This document shows positions 1 through 7,808 of a stretch of DNA of 39,499 nt, piece after piece. The notes below the pieces were generated by a model. It was not told the origin of the DNA. It did not search any database and saw only the letters and a program-made list of their open reading frames with translations. The first letter of the stretch is position 1, and every line of letters starts with the position of its first letter. The position numbers and the translations under genes were made by a program. This DNA comes from Nitrospirota bacterium (GTDB taxonomy: Bacteria > Nitrospirota > Thermodesulfovibrionia > Thermodesulfovibrionales > Dissulfurispiraceae). The stretch lies in assembly GCA_021791055.1 (NCBI GenBank), contig JAJYXI010000045.1:1-39499 (forward strand), in the 5' to 3' direction.

Positions 1-90
1 TACAATCGGCAGAGGAAACAGGCAAAGCTGGGGTATTTAGCGCCAGTTGCTTATGAGAAAAAGTTTTATCAAACGAGGATTGCAGCATGA
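1..90 (+). CDS. IS3-family transposase (OrfB), C-terminal fragment at window edge
   Basis: An open frame enters from the left edge and stops with TGA at 88-90. The 29 visible residues begin YNRQR, then have LGYLAPVAYE and end in a basic tail. This is the typical C-terminus of the rve-type DDE transposase of IS3-family elements (N-R-x-R-x-H/K-x-x-L-G-Y-x-x-P). The catalytic DDE residues lie outside the window, so activity cannot be judged. The stop is followed within 25 bp by the presumed terminal inverted repeat. Confidence 0.8.
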   Translation, partial: YNRQRKQAKLGYLAPVAYEKKFYQTRIAA

Positions 91-114
91 GTGAATTGGT
101 ATCCACTATTGACA
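1..114 (+). mobile_element. Right end of an IS3-family insertion sequence
   Basis: The transposase stop is followed by a terminal sequence that, read inward on the minus strand, starts TGTCAATAGTGGATACC. It has the TG...CA ends usual for IS3-family elements, which places the element border near 114. Bases 115 onward continue the reading frame of the adjacent ABC-operon gene, supporting the border. The other end and the target-site duplication lie outside the window. Confidence 0.65.
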
Positions 115-309
115 TCCGACCTCAAAAAACAAATCGAGTGTGATTTTTAGCTCTGAAAGGATTTCATGAGCCGCGTATCCTGGATGTTCTTTAATTGCCT
201 CTGTTACAGCAACTGGAAAACGATAAGATAGCTTTTTCAAATGCTCTTTATCCCATGGCAGCGGGCCAAGTGTATATTGGGTGATTTTGTTTGAAAACTG
301 GTGAGACAT
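106..309 (-). pseudogene. Last gene of the ABC operon, truncated by the IS3-family element
   Basis: This 67-codon frame starts 3 nt after the permease stop, behind an AGGAGA ribosome-binding site, so it was a co-transcribed gene. The N-terminal part (MSHQFSNKITQYTLGPLPW) reads like a real globular protein. The last two residues (Cys-Gln) and the TAG stop are encoded by the inverted repeat of the inserted IS, so the original 3' part is lost from this location. I do not recognise the family. An N-terminal fragment of an accessory enzyme of the exporter operon is possible, but nothing in the sequence proves it. Confidence 0.6.
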
Positions 310-312
310 AAA

Positions 313-1080
313 TTACTTTCTCCTCTCAAACACCGTTGCTGCGATGATGACGAAGACAACGGATGAAAGGACGATTGCCGAAATATCGAGGCTTAATGGA
401 AAATCGTGCGTGAGCATTTTCTTTTCAGGGAATACCATGTACTTCAATGCATCTATTCCGTAAGTCAATGGATTTATTTTTGTAAAAAAACTTAGCAAGT
501 GCGGCAGGAGTTTTACAGGATACATTGCCCCTGACAAGAAGAACATAGGCATTACTATGAAATTCATAATAACGCTGAAGCTTTCGAAACTTTCGTAAAA
601 TGTTGCTATGAGAATGCCGAGGGATGAAAGGCAGAATGAAAGAATAATGGAAATGCCGAGTATTAAAAGTATCTGGATTATGCCGAGCTTCAGTCCGATA
701 ACAGGGAAAAGCAAAAGTATAATCAGTGCCTGAAGCGTTGATACAACGGTGCCGCTCAATGCCTTGCCTACCACTATGGAAAACCTCGATACAGGCGCTG
801 CAAGCATCTCTTTCATAAATCCGAATTCCTTGTCCCATATTATGGATATGGACGAGAATATGGAGCTGAACAGGATGGTCATTCCTATGATGCCCGGAAA
901 GATAAACTGCATGTAAGGCATTCCCATGTCAGGCGACACCATTCTCGACATTCCACCTCCGACGAGAAAAAGCCAGAGGAGCGGCCTTGCGAGAGTGGAT
1001 ATTAGTCTTCCCCGCTCACGCACAAATTTTATAAACTCCCTCGCGACAATTACATATATGGCGTTCAAATCAGATCTCAT
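313..1080 (-). CDS. ABC-2 type transporter permease (DrrB-like)
   Basis: A 255-residue inner-membrane protein with about six hydrophobic segments, beginning after a short cytoplasmic N-terminus (MRSDLNAIYVIVAREF). The ABC-2 signature region is present, with a conserved loop (IIWDKEFGFMKEMLAAPVSR) followed by long helices and a last segment near the C-terminus. This layout is that of DrrB/NodJ-type export permeases, which pair with a DrrA-like ATPase. It overlaps the upstream ATPase gene by an ATGA, so translation is coupled. The substrate cannot be read from sequence; drugs, lipids or polysaccharides are typical for the family. Confidence 0.9.
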   Translation of the reverse strand: MRSDLNAIYVIVAREFIKFVRERGRLISTLARPLLWLFLVGGGMSRMVSPDMGMPYMQFIFPGIIGMTILFSSIFSSISIIWDKEFGFMKEMLAAPVSRFSIVVGKALSGTVVSTLQALIILLLFPVIGLKLGIIQILLILGISIILSFCLSSLGILIATFYESFESFSVIMNFIVMPMFFLSGAMYPVKLLPHLLSFFTKINPLTYGIDALKYMVFPEKKMLTHDFPLSLDISAIVLSSVVFVIIAATVFERRK

Positions 1081-2063
1081 CCTCTATCAAACTTTCTCCT
1101 ATAAGACCTTATGGACTCCTTCAGTTCATCGCCGCCGGATACTGCTTCCGGTCTTATTGCCTTGCCTGTGAGTTTTAAAAATACATCGTTCAATGTCGGC
1201 CTCTGCAGCCTTACAGACAGCACCATGTCTGCAAGGGTATTTATCAGCTTCGGGATGCATGCATCTCCCTTTGATACGGATATGAATATCTCTCCGTTTT
1301 TCTCTTCTGCATCAAGATTCAGGTTTTTCCTGATTTCGTCTATAGCAATTGAATTATCTTTTGTCTTTAAATATATGACGTCTCCTCCCACCATCTTCTT
1401 CAGATCATCGGGAGAGCCCTGGGCGATTAACTTTCCCTTGTCGATTATCGCTATCTTATTACAAATTTCTGCCTCTTCCATGTAATGTGTTGTCATGAAT
1501 ATTGTAACATCATGTTTTTTAGGAAGCTCAGAGATGAATTCCCATAGATTCGTCCTGCTCTGCGGGTCTAATCCGAGGGTCGGCTCATCGAGAAACAATA
1601 CCTTTGGCTGGTGGATAATGGACCTTGCCACCTCAAGCCTTCTCTTCATCCCTCCTGAAAACCTTTTTACAGGCTCGTCCTTTCTCTCATAAAGACCGAC
1701 GAAGTTCAGCGCATCATCTATCCTTCCCTTTCTCTCATTCTTAGGAACATTGTATAGATAGGAATGGAAAAGCAGGTTTTCGTAAGCAGTGAGTTCCTTG
1801 TCGAGAGTGTTGTCCTGAAAAACAATTCCTATCTCTTTTCTAACCTCTGATGATTCTTTCATACAGTCATACCCATCGATAGAAGCCTTTCCGGATGTGG
1901 GAGACAGCAGTGTGCAGAGTATGTTGATGGTGGTTGTCTTTCCGGCGCCGTTGGGGCCGAGGAAGCCGAATATCGTCCCCTTTTCCACCTCAAAGGATAT
2001 ACCATTAACGGCAGTAATATTGCCGAATTTTTTTGTCAGGTTTTCTACTGCGATTATGGACAT
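1077..2063 (-). CDS. ABC transporter ATP-binding protein (DrrA-like)
   Basis: ATPase partner of the ABC-2 permease downstream. With the ATG at 2063 it has 328 residues. Walker A GPNGAGKTT is near residue 36, the signature FSGGM at 135-139, Walker B VLFLDE at about 155-160, and the H-loop histidine near 193. A C-terminal extension of about 110 residues is typical of DrrA/CcmA-type exporters. I chose the ATG at 2063 because it overlaps the upstream stop as TAATG with a GGAG 11 nt before it. A GTG 12 nt earlier would also be in frame. It overlaps the permease gene by 4 nt. Confidence 0.92.
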   Translation of the reverse strand: MSIIAVENLTKKFGNITAVNGISFEVEKGTIFGFLGPNGAGKTTTINILCTLLSPTSGKASIDGYDCMKESSEVRKEIGIVFQDNTLDKELTAYENLLFHSYLYNVPKNERKGRIDDALNFVGLYERKDEPVKRFSGGMKRRLEVARSIIHQPKVLFLDEPTLGLDPQSRTNLWEFISELPKKHDVTIFMTTHYMEEAEICNKIAIIDKGKLIAQGSPDDLKKMVGGDVIYLKTKDNSIAIDEIRKNLNLDAEEKNGEIFISVSKGDACIPKLINTLADMVLSVRLQRPTLNDVFLKLTGKAIRPEAVSGGDELKESIRSYRRKFDRG

Positions 2064-3688
2064 TACTGATACCACTCCATCTTATTCTTCGGCACGTGCC
2101 AGTGGATGAAGTCATACCATATGCCGAGAGGGGCCTTCTCAACGCCTTTGAATCTCTTGTGAAGCACGGGAAGGGCGTCAGGTACATAAAGGAAAGTGTA
2201 TGGCTGTTCTTCTGCAAGTATTTCGTGAATCCTGTGATAAATCTTTTTCCTTTTTTCTATATCAAATGTCTGCCTGCCCTGTATGAGCAGTCTGTCAACT
2301 TCTTCGTTTTTGTAAGAGATGAAATTAAACTCTCCTTCTTTGGTTTTCGATGAATGCCATATGTCGTAAATATCAGGGTCTCTTGACAATGCCCATCCCA
2401 TTATTACTGCCTCAAACCTTTTTTTGTCTATGAATTCATGGAGCATCGCCTGCCACTCCAGAACCTTTATGTTCATCTCAATCCCAACTTTTTTAAGCTG
2501 CTCTTTGATTATCTGTGCGATCTTGAGCCTTGCCTCATTGCCCTGATTCGCAAGCACTGTAAAAGAAAATTTCTTGCCATCTTTTTCGAGCAAACCCTCA
2601 GCATTCTTTCTCCATCCTGCATCGGATAATAATTTTATCGCTTTATCAAGATTGTACTCGTAATCTTTTACATCCGGATTAAATGCCCATGACTCAGGAG
2701 GGAATGGGCCTGTGCATGGCGTTCCATAACTTAGAAGGACTCCTGCTATGAGTTCCTTTTTGTTGATAGCATAAGCAATTGCCTGTCGTACCCGTTTGTC
2801 CGAAAACAGGGGATTGAGCAGGTTATATCCGAGGTATGTATAGCCGAATGAAGGGTATCTGAACTTCTGGAAATAACTTTTAAAGAAGTCTGTCTGCGCC
2901 TGCAATTTGTACTGCGGCGGTGTAAGCCCCATGAAATCAATGCCGCCGAATTTTAGTTCCAGAAACATGGTTGCTGTATCGGGTATTATCCTCGCTATGA
3001 ACTTATCGATATTCGGCCTTCCTTCGAAATAATCGTCAAATGCCTCAAGGACTATCTTCTGACCTGTAATCCACTCTTTAAGTTTATAGGGGCCTGTGCC
3101 TATAGGATTGCGATTGACCTCAGGAGATGTTAAATCCTTCCCCTCAAGTACATGCCTTGGAATAATGCCCATTCCCCACGATTCCAATGCAGGGGCATAA
3201 GGTTCTTTGTATGTGACTCTTACTGTATATTTGTCGAGAGCCTCTACTTTTTCCACGGGTCCGTAGATACTGCTGTAAGGAGTTGGTATCTTTGGACTGG
3301 TTACGGTTTTATATGTGAAAACTACATCGTCTGATGTGAATTCCACGCCATCGTGCCACTTTACGCCTTTTCTCAAATGGAATGTTATTTTAAGTCCGTC
3401 AGGGCTTATGTCCCAAGATTCTGCAAGGTCTCCGATTATCTTTATGTCTTTATCGTATTTTGTAAGGCCATTGAATATGTGTCCGCTTATCTCTCCTGAC
3501 GCACTGTCAGAGGCAAGAAGGGGTAGGAGTCTTTTGGCATCGGATAAAAAGCCGATGGTAATGGTATTGGGATGCTTTATCTCAGGCTCTCTTGAGCAGC
3601 CAATAATCAGTAAAAGAGTAAATGAGTAAAAGAGTAAATGGGTTAATGGGCGAATGGGTGAATGTATGAATGAAAATTTTTTACTCAT
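2063..3688 (-). CDS. Peptide/nickel-type ABC substrate-binding lipoprotein (SBP family 5)
   Basis: A 541-residue periplasmic binding protein of the DppA/OppA family. The mature part begins at a lipobox cysteine (LIIGC, Cys31) and carries family-5 signatures such as SWDISPDGLKITFHLRKGVK and IGTGPYKL. It would bind oligopeptides or metal chelates. No family-5 permease (DppB/C) follows; the next genes are an ABC-2 exporter, so it is an orphan binding protein or delivers to a transporter elsewhere. Residues 8-30 of the signal peptide are encoded by an octamer repeat array (3608-3719). The start ATG at 3688 also lies in this repeat and lacks a clear ribosome-binding site, so the exact start is uncertain. 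Confidence 0.88.
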   Translation of the reverse strand: MSKKFSFIHSPIRPLTHLLFYSFTLLLIIGCSREPEIKHPNTITIGFLSDAKRLLPLLASDSASGEISGHIFNGLTKYDKDIKIIGDLAESWDISPDGLKITFHLRKGVKWHDGVEFTSDDVVFTYKTVTSPKIPTPYSSIYGPVEKVEALDKYTVRVTYKEPYAPALESWGMGIIPRHVLEGKDLTSPEVNRNPIGTGPYKLKEWITGQKIVLEAFDDYFEGRPNIDKFIARIIPDTATMFLELKFGGIDFMGLTPPQYKLQAQTDFFKSYFQKFRYPSFGYTYLGYNLLNPLFSDKRVRQAIAYAINKKELIAGVLLSYGTPCTGPFPPESWAFNPDVKDYEYNLDKAIKLLSDAGWRKNAEGLLEKDGKKFSFTVLANQGNEARLKIAQIIKEQLKKVGIEMNIKVLEWQAMLHEFIDKKRFEAVIMGWALSRDPDIYDIWHSSKTKEGEFNFISYKNEEVDRLLIQGRQTFDIEKRKKIYHRIHEILAEEQPYTFLYVPDALPVLHKRFKGVEKAPLGIWYDFIHWHVPKNKMEWYQ

Positions 3689-3719
3689 ACACTCATATAC
3701 TCATCCACTCATTAACTAT
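3608..3719. repeat. Octamer-repeat hairpin R1 between secG and the binding-protein gene
   Basis: About 14 consecutive 8-bp units. Units such as GAGTAAAT, GGGTTAAT, GGGTGAAT and GTATGAAT occupy the left arm, and complementary-type units such as ACACTCAT, ATACTCAT and CCACTCAT the right arm. The arms are separated by an AAAATTTTTT centre, so the whole can fold as an imperfect hairpin. On the minus strand it holds the secG stop (TAG) and then encodes the start and signal peptide of the binding protein. Three more members occur at 10057, 13352 and 16589. Confidence 0.85.
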
Positions 3720-4039
3720 CTTTTAATAGGCTGTTGCGGTATTGGCTGTTGTGGTATCTGCTGCGGTATTGCCTTTTGGTCTGCCGGCGCTGTCTGTTTT
3801 ATGACAGATGTTGTTTTTGTTGTTACCATTGTAAGTGTAAGGGATGTGAGCATGAAGACAACAGCAGCGACTGTTGTGAGTTTGTTTAAAAAGGTTGCAG
3901 CACCCCTGCTTCCGAAAAGGGTCTGGCTTGAGCCTCCGAATGCTGCTCCCATCTCAGCGCCCTTTCCGCTCTGCAATAAAACTACGGCAATCAAAAAGAG
4001 CGATGCCAGTATATGTATGATTATTACAAGAGTTGCCAT
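3716..4039 (-). CDS. secG: Preprotein translocase subunit SecG
   Basis: A 107-residue auxiliary subunit of the SecYEG translocon, stimulating protein export across the inner membrane. Two hydrophobic segments (about residues 3-22 and 52-72) flank the conserved loop VLLQSGKGAEMGAAFGGSSQ and LFGSRGA, the SecG hallmark. The C-terminus is a low-complexity PQQ-rich tail. The AGGAGG ribosome-binding site lies inside the last two codons (Arg-Arg) of tpiA, 6 nt before the ATG. tpiA-secG adjacency is common in bacteria. The stop codon falls in the first octamer of repeat R1. Confidence 0.96.
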   Translation of the reverse strand: MATLVIIIHILASLFLIAVVLLQSGKGAEMGAAFGGSSQTLFGSRGAATFLNKLTTVAAVVFMLTSLTLTMVTTKTTSVIKQTAPADQKAIPQQIPQQPIPQQPIKR

Positions 4040-4041
4040 TA

Positions 4042-4797
4042 TTACCTCCTAAATTTTAGTATTCTTGAGAAACTATCAGCCTTTAGGCTTGCGCCGCCAA
4101 CGAGTGCACCGTCCACATCTGCACATGCCATCAGAGAGTCTATGTTGTCAGATGTTACGCTTCCGCCATAGAGTATTCTGATTTCATTTGCCTTGCTGCC
4201 ATAAAGTGAAGCGAGTCTTTCACGGATATACTTGTGGGCTTCCTGTGCCTGCTCTGTCGTAGCTGTTTTTCCTGTGCCTATTGCCCAGATGGGTTCATAG
4301 GCTACTACGATACTGTCAACGATATTGGCAGCCGATATATCTTTCAGTCCTTCTTCTATTTCCCTCTTTAAGACATCAAAGGTCTTTCCTGCCTCCCTTT
4401 CTTCGAGGGATTCGCCGATACAGAAGATTACACCGAGATTATGTTTTCTTGCTGCCTTTATCTTTCTGTTTATTATTTCGTCTGTCTCTTTGAAATACTG
4501 GCGCCTTTCAGAATGTCCGATTATCACATGCTTGCAGCCTATGTCGGTGAGCATAACAGGCGATACCTCGCCTGTATATGCACCCTTATCTTCGTAAAAT
4601 ACATCCTGTGCAGAAAGCTGAATATTGGTATTTTTAATTATTGATGAGACTGTATAAAGCGATGTGAAAGGCGGGGCAATGACAATATCCACATCCTTCA
4701 CATCCTGAACAAGAGATATGAATTCGTTCAGAAATGATTGAGTCTCCCCGACTGTCTTATTCATCTTCCAGTTTGCTGCTATAAACGGCTTTCTCAT
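4042..4797 (-). CDS. tpiA: Triose-phosphate isomerase
   Basis: A cytoplasmic TIM-barrel enzyme interconverting dihydroxyacetone phosphate and glyceraldehyde 3-phosphate in glycolysis and gluconeogenesis. Using ATG 4797 gives 251 residues, the usual length. Catalytic residues are visible: Asn9 and Lys11 (AANWKMNK), His95 (IGHSERR) and Glu168 (AYEPIWAIGTGK), plus the phosphate-binding GGSV near the C-terminus. An in-frame ATG 14 codons upstream is rejected because the protein should begin MRKPFIAANWK and the promoter lies in that stretch. It is first in the operon with secG. Confidence 0.97.
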   Translation of the reverse strand: MRKPFIAANWKMNKTVGETQSFLNEFISLVQDVKDVDIVIAPPFTSLYTVSSIIKNTNIQLSAQDVFYEDKGAYTGEVSPVMLTDIGCKHVIIGHSERRQYFKETDEIINRKIKAARKHNLGVIFCIGESLEEREAGKTFDVLKREIEEGLKDISAANIVDSIVVAYEPIWAIGTGKTATTEQAQEAHKYIRERLASLYGSKANEIRILYGGSVTSDNIDSLMACADVDGALVGGASLKADSFSRILKFRR

Positions 4798-4805
4798 AAG
4801 AATAT

Positions 4806-4835
4806 AATTTAGTTGATAAAGTCCTCTTATGTCAA
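4806..4835 (-). promoter_or_regulatory. Predicted sigma-70-type promoter of tpiA, leaderless arrangement
   Basis: Read on the minus strand: TTGACA (4835-4830), 18-nt spacer, TAAATT (4811-4806), then 8 nt to the tpiA ATG. Transcription should start at or within a base or two of the start codon. No Shine-Dalgarno sequence precedes the ATG, which fits a leaderless mRNA. Confidence 0.6.
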
Positions 4836-4909
4836 GCATAAAGGGGCAGAAAAATTTCTATGGTGTTAGGATGTAGAGTTTTTATTCTCGTATCTGTATA
4901 TTAATATTC

Positions 4910-5593
4910 ATGAATACAGAACAGCTATCTTTACCACTATCTCATGATGAAAATTCCTTGCGAAATCATCTTGAAAAAGCAACAGGCAAAACTATTTCTT
5001 TAAAGATGACAGACAACTCTACGAGCATGATTTCTGTAAAAATGCATGGAAAGAATGTGTCGGTGAGACTTCACAGGATTTTTCTCAACGCAGGTGTTGA
5101 TGTCATAAGAGAGATAGCTGAATTCATAAAGAATAAGAGATGCAGGACCCCTTTCATCAGGGATTTTATAAAGCAGAACAGTGAATGTCTGAGAAGAAGA
5201 CAGCCTGCAAAGTTGAGTATTAATACCAAAGGCAAATATTACGACCTGAGTGGTATATACGAGTCGATAAATAACAAATATTTTAATGGGAAAGTTTCAG
5301 CCGCTATTACATGGGGGGCAAAAAGCCCGAGATGCGCAGTGAGGAAGAGGACACTTGGAAGTTACAGCAGCCATACAAACACTATAAGGATTAATCCGAT
5401 CCTTGATAAAAAATCAGTTCCCCGTTATTTTATAGAGTTTATCGTTTATCACGAGATGCTTCATGCTGACATGGGCACCGAGACTAAAAACGGCAGGCGT
5501 TCTGTGCATTCAAAGGAATTCAAGATGCGTGAAAGATTTTTTAAAGATTACGAAAGGGCCGTAGCGTGGGAAAAGGGAGAGATGAGAGATTAA
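4910..5593 (+). CDS. SprT-like zinc metallopeptidase-type protein
   Basis: A 227-residue protein with an HExxH zinc site at about 181-185 (YHEMLHADMG) and a likely third ligand His200 in SVHSKEF. This matches the SprT-like/WLM group. Before it are the family features IYESINNKYFNGK, an ITWG strand, GSYSSHTNTIRIN and a VPRYFIEFIVYHEMLH helix. The first 100 residues are a separate segment without recognisable motifs. Its substrate is unknown; SprT-like proteins act in DNA-protein crosslink repair in some organisms, while bacterial members are mostly uncharacterised. A TATATT box ends 7 nt before the ATG, but no good -35 is seen. It converges on the mgtC-like gene with a 4-nt overlap. Confidence 0.82.
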   Translation: MNTEQLSLPLSHDENSLRNHLEKATGKTISLKMTDNSTSMISVKMHGKNVSVRLHRIFLNAGVDVIREIAEFIKNKRCRTPFIRDFIKQNSECLRRRQPAKLSINTKGKYYDLSGIYESINNKYFNGKVSAAITWGAKSPRCAVRKRTLGSYSSHTNTIRINPILDKKSVPRYFIEFIVYHEMLHADMGTETKNGRRSVHSKEFKMRERFFKDYERAVAWEKGEMRD

Positions 5594-6228
5594 GAAATAT
5601 GAATCTCCAAAAGATCAGGGATATTTTTTAATACTCTTAAAAACTCCGTTAATTGCGCGTAATCCTTATATCTGAGAGATACCTCCTGTTCGATGATATT
5701 CTGTTCCTTCATAAACTTAAATTTAGTATCTAAAACTTTGATGTTATAGCCGTTGATAAATTCCTCTATTTTTAGTTCCTCTGCACCCTTTATTTTAATT
5801 ATCAGGATGGAATAACGGTTTTTCGGCAGTATATCCTCGATGTTTTTAAGGAGTGCAAGGTTTACAAGTACGAGAAAAGTTGTGAAGCCGGCTATCATGT
5901 ATTCCCCGAACCCCACTGCCATGCCAATTGCGCTGACTATCCAGAGGGTTGCAGCAGTAGTCAGTCCCCTTATAGAAACGCCGTGCCTCAATATTGCACC
6001 TGCGCCTAAAAAGCCGATACCCACCACGATCTGGGCTGCAATCCTTGCCGGGTCGGTATATGCACCGTGTGCTTTATAAACATGAACAGAAGCAATAGTA
6101 AACAGGCACGAGCCGAGGCAGACGAGAAGCTGTGTTCTAAAGCCTGCATACTGTCCGCCGATCTGTCTTTCGATTCCGATAAGCCCGCCGAGTACGGCTG
6201 CAATGAAGAGTCTTAAAAAGTTTTCCAA
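5590..6228 (-). CDS. MgtC/SapB family membrane protein
   Basis: An inner-membrane protein of about 212 residues. The N-terminal half has four or five TM segments with the family motifs GGLIGIERQ, GFRTQLLVCLGSCLF, GIGFLGAGAI and GLTTAATLWIV. The last 75 residues form a soluble ACT-like domain. The family includes MgtC, linked to Mg2+ limitation and ATP synthase control in pathogens, and environmental homologues of unknown role. I start it at TTG 6228 because GGAGG (6239-6235) lies 6 nt upstream; a TTG at 6246 would add six residues but lacks a ribosome-binding site. It diverges from lysS. Confidence 0.88.
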   Translation of the reverse strand: MENFLRLFIAAVLGGLIGIERQIGGQYAGFRTQLLVCLGSCLFTIASVHVYKAHGAYTDPARIAAQIVVGIGFLGAGAILRHGVSIRGLTTAATLWIVSAIGMAVGFGEYMIAGFTTFLVLVNLALLKNIEDILPKNRYSILIIKIKGAEELKIEEFINGYNIKVLDTKFKFMKEQNIIEQEVSLRYKDYAQLTEFLRVLKNIPDLLEIHIS

Positions 6229-6282
6229 ATGTTGCCTCCAAAACAAAGTTAGGTTAATTATACTATATTTCCGCAGAACATG

Positions 6283-6312
6283 TTGACTTAGCTGAATTTA
6301 GGCAAGTATAAT
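6283..6312 (+). promoter_or_regulatory. Predicted lysS promoter, leaderless arrangement
   Basis: TTGACT (6283-6288), 18-nt spacer, perfect TATAAT (6307-6312), then 8 nt to the lysS ATG with no Shine-Dalgarno. The expected transcription start coincides with the start codon. Confidence 0.72.
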
Positions 6313-6320
6313 CATTAGTT

Positions 6321-7808
6321 ATGGAAGAAATTACCAAACCCATAGGCGAACTTATAGAACAGCGTTTTAAAAAGCTTGATGAACTGCGCAGCCTCGAAAT
6401 CGATCCTTACAACGGAAGGTTTGACCCTGATTCCACTGCTGCCGAACTGAGGGCAACATACGGTTCCGTTCCCAAGGAAAACTTGGAATCAGACCCGGTC
6501 AATACCTCTGTTGCCGGCAGGATTATTGCCATGAGGGACTTCGGCAAGGCGTCCTTCGCCCACATTCAGGATGCAACAGACAAGATTCAGATATACCTCA
6601 AAAAAGATATTCTCGGCGATAAATATTCTTTCATTAAAAAGCTTGATATTGGCGATATAATCGGTGTTACCGGCAGATTGTTCAGGACAAAGACGGATGA
6701 GCTCACTATCGAGGTCAATGACTTCGTCTTTCTGAGCAAATCCCTGAGGCCATTGCCTGAGAAGTGGCATGGTCTTAGAGATATCGAGCTCAGATACAGA
6801 CAGAGATATGTAGACCTTATTGTCAACCCTGAAGTAAAGGATGTATTTGCAAAGAGAAGCGCTATTATCAAGGCAATGAGGGATTTCTTCGAGTCACACG
6901 GCTTTATCGAGGTCGAAACACCCATGATGCATCAGATTCCCGGAGGCGCGGCTGCAAAGCCTTTCAGGACGCATCACATAGCCCTCGGAATTGATTTGTA
7001 CCTTAGAATCGCTCCTGAGCTTTATCTCAAAAGGTTGCTTGTTGGCGGGTATGAAAGGGTTTTTGAGCTGAACAAGAACTTTAGAAATGAGGGCATATCT
7101 ACCAAGCACAATCCTGAATTCACAATGCTCGAATTCTATATGGCATACAAGGATTATAACTTCCTGATGTCCTTTACAGAAGAGATTTTCTCTTATATTG
7201 CAAACAGAGTGCTCGGCACATTGAAGGTGCCTTATGGAGATACAGTAATAGACCTTACACCGCCGTGGCCCAGGATTCCGATGCTCGATGCCCTGAAGCA
7301 GAAGGGCGTGCCTGATGAGGTGATAACAGACCCTGAAAAAGCAAAAGAATGGGCAAGGTCTAAAAAACTCGACATTCCGAACGGATCGTCACATGCCAAG
7401 GTTCTGGATGAGATATTCAAGGAGTTTGTTGAGCCTGAATTAATGCAGCCTACATTTATAATCGATTACCCTGTGGAGCTTTCTCCGCTTGCGAAGAGGA
7501 AAAGGGATAATCCTGAGCTTGTTGAGAGGTTTGAGCTCTTCATAGCATCAAGGGAAATAGCCAATGCCTTTTCCGAGCTGAATGACCCCATAGACCAAAA
7601 AGAAAGATTCTTGAAACAGGTCGAGGCAAAGAAAAAGGGAGACGAAGAGGCGCACTGGATGGATGAGGACTTTGTCAGGGCATTGGAGTATGGCATGCCG
7701 CCTGCTGCCGGAGAGGGAATAGGCATAGACAGGATGGTTATGCTTCTTACAAACGCCCAGTCCATAAGGGATGTAATACTTTTCCCGCAACTAAAACCAG
7801 AACAATAA
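6321..7808 (+). CDS. lysS: Lysyl-tRNA synthetase, class II
   Basis: A 495-residue cytoplasmic enzyme charging tRNA-Lys. An N-terminal OB-fold anticodon-binding domain (about 60-170, VAGRIIAMRDFGKASFAHIQ) precedes the class II core. Motif 1 lies near EVETPMM, motif 2 is FRNEGISTKHNPEFTMLE and motif 3 is GIGIDRMVMLLT near the C-terminus. Length and order are those of bacterial LysS, with no truncation. The lolC start codon follows the stop immediately, so lysS and lolC are probably co-transcribed. Confidence 0.97.
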   Translation: MEEITKPIGELIEQRFKKLDELRSLEIDPYNGRFDPDSTAAELRATYGSVPKENLESDPVNTSVAGRIIAMRDFGKASFAHIQDATDKIQIYLKKDILGDKYSFIKKLDIGDIIGVTGRLFRTKTDELTIEVNDFVFLSKSLRPLPEKWHGLRDIELRYRQRYVDLIVNPEVKDVFAKRSAIIKAMRDFFESHGFIEVETPMMHQIPGGAAAKPFRTHHIALGIDLYLRIAPELYLKRLLVGGYERVFELNKNFRNEGISTKHNPEFTMLEFYMAYKDYNFLMSFTEEIFSYIANRVLGTLKVPYGDTVIDLTPPWPRIPMLDALKQKGVPDEVITDPEKAKEWARSKKLDIPNGSSHAKVLDEIFKEFVEPELMQPTFIIDYPVELSPLAKRKRDNPELVERFELFIASREIANAFSELNDPIDQKERFLKQVEAKKKGDEEAHWMDEDFVRALEYGMPPAAGEGIGIDRMVMLLTNAQSIRDVILFPQLKPEQ

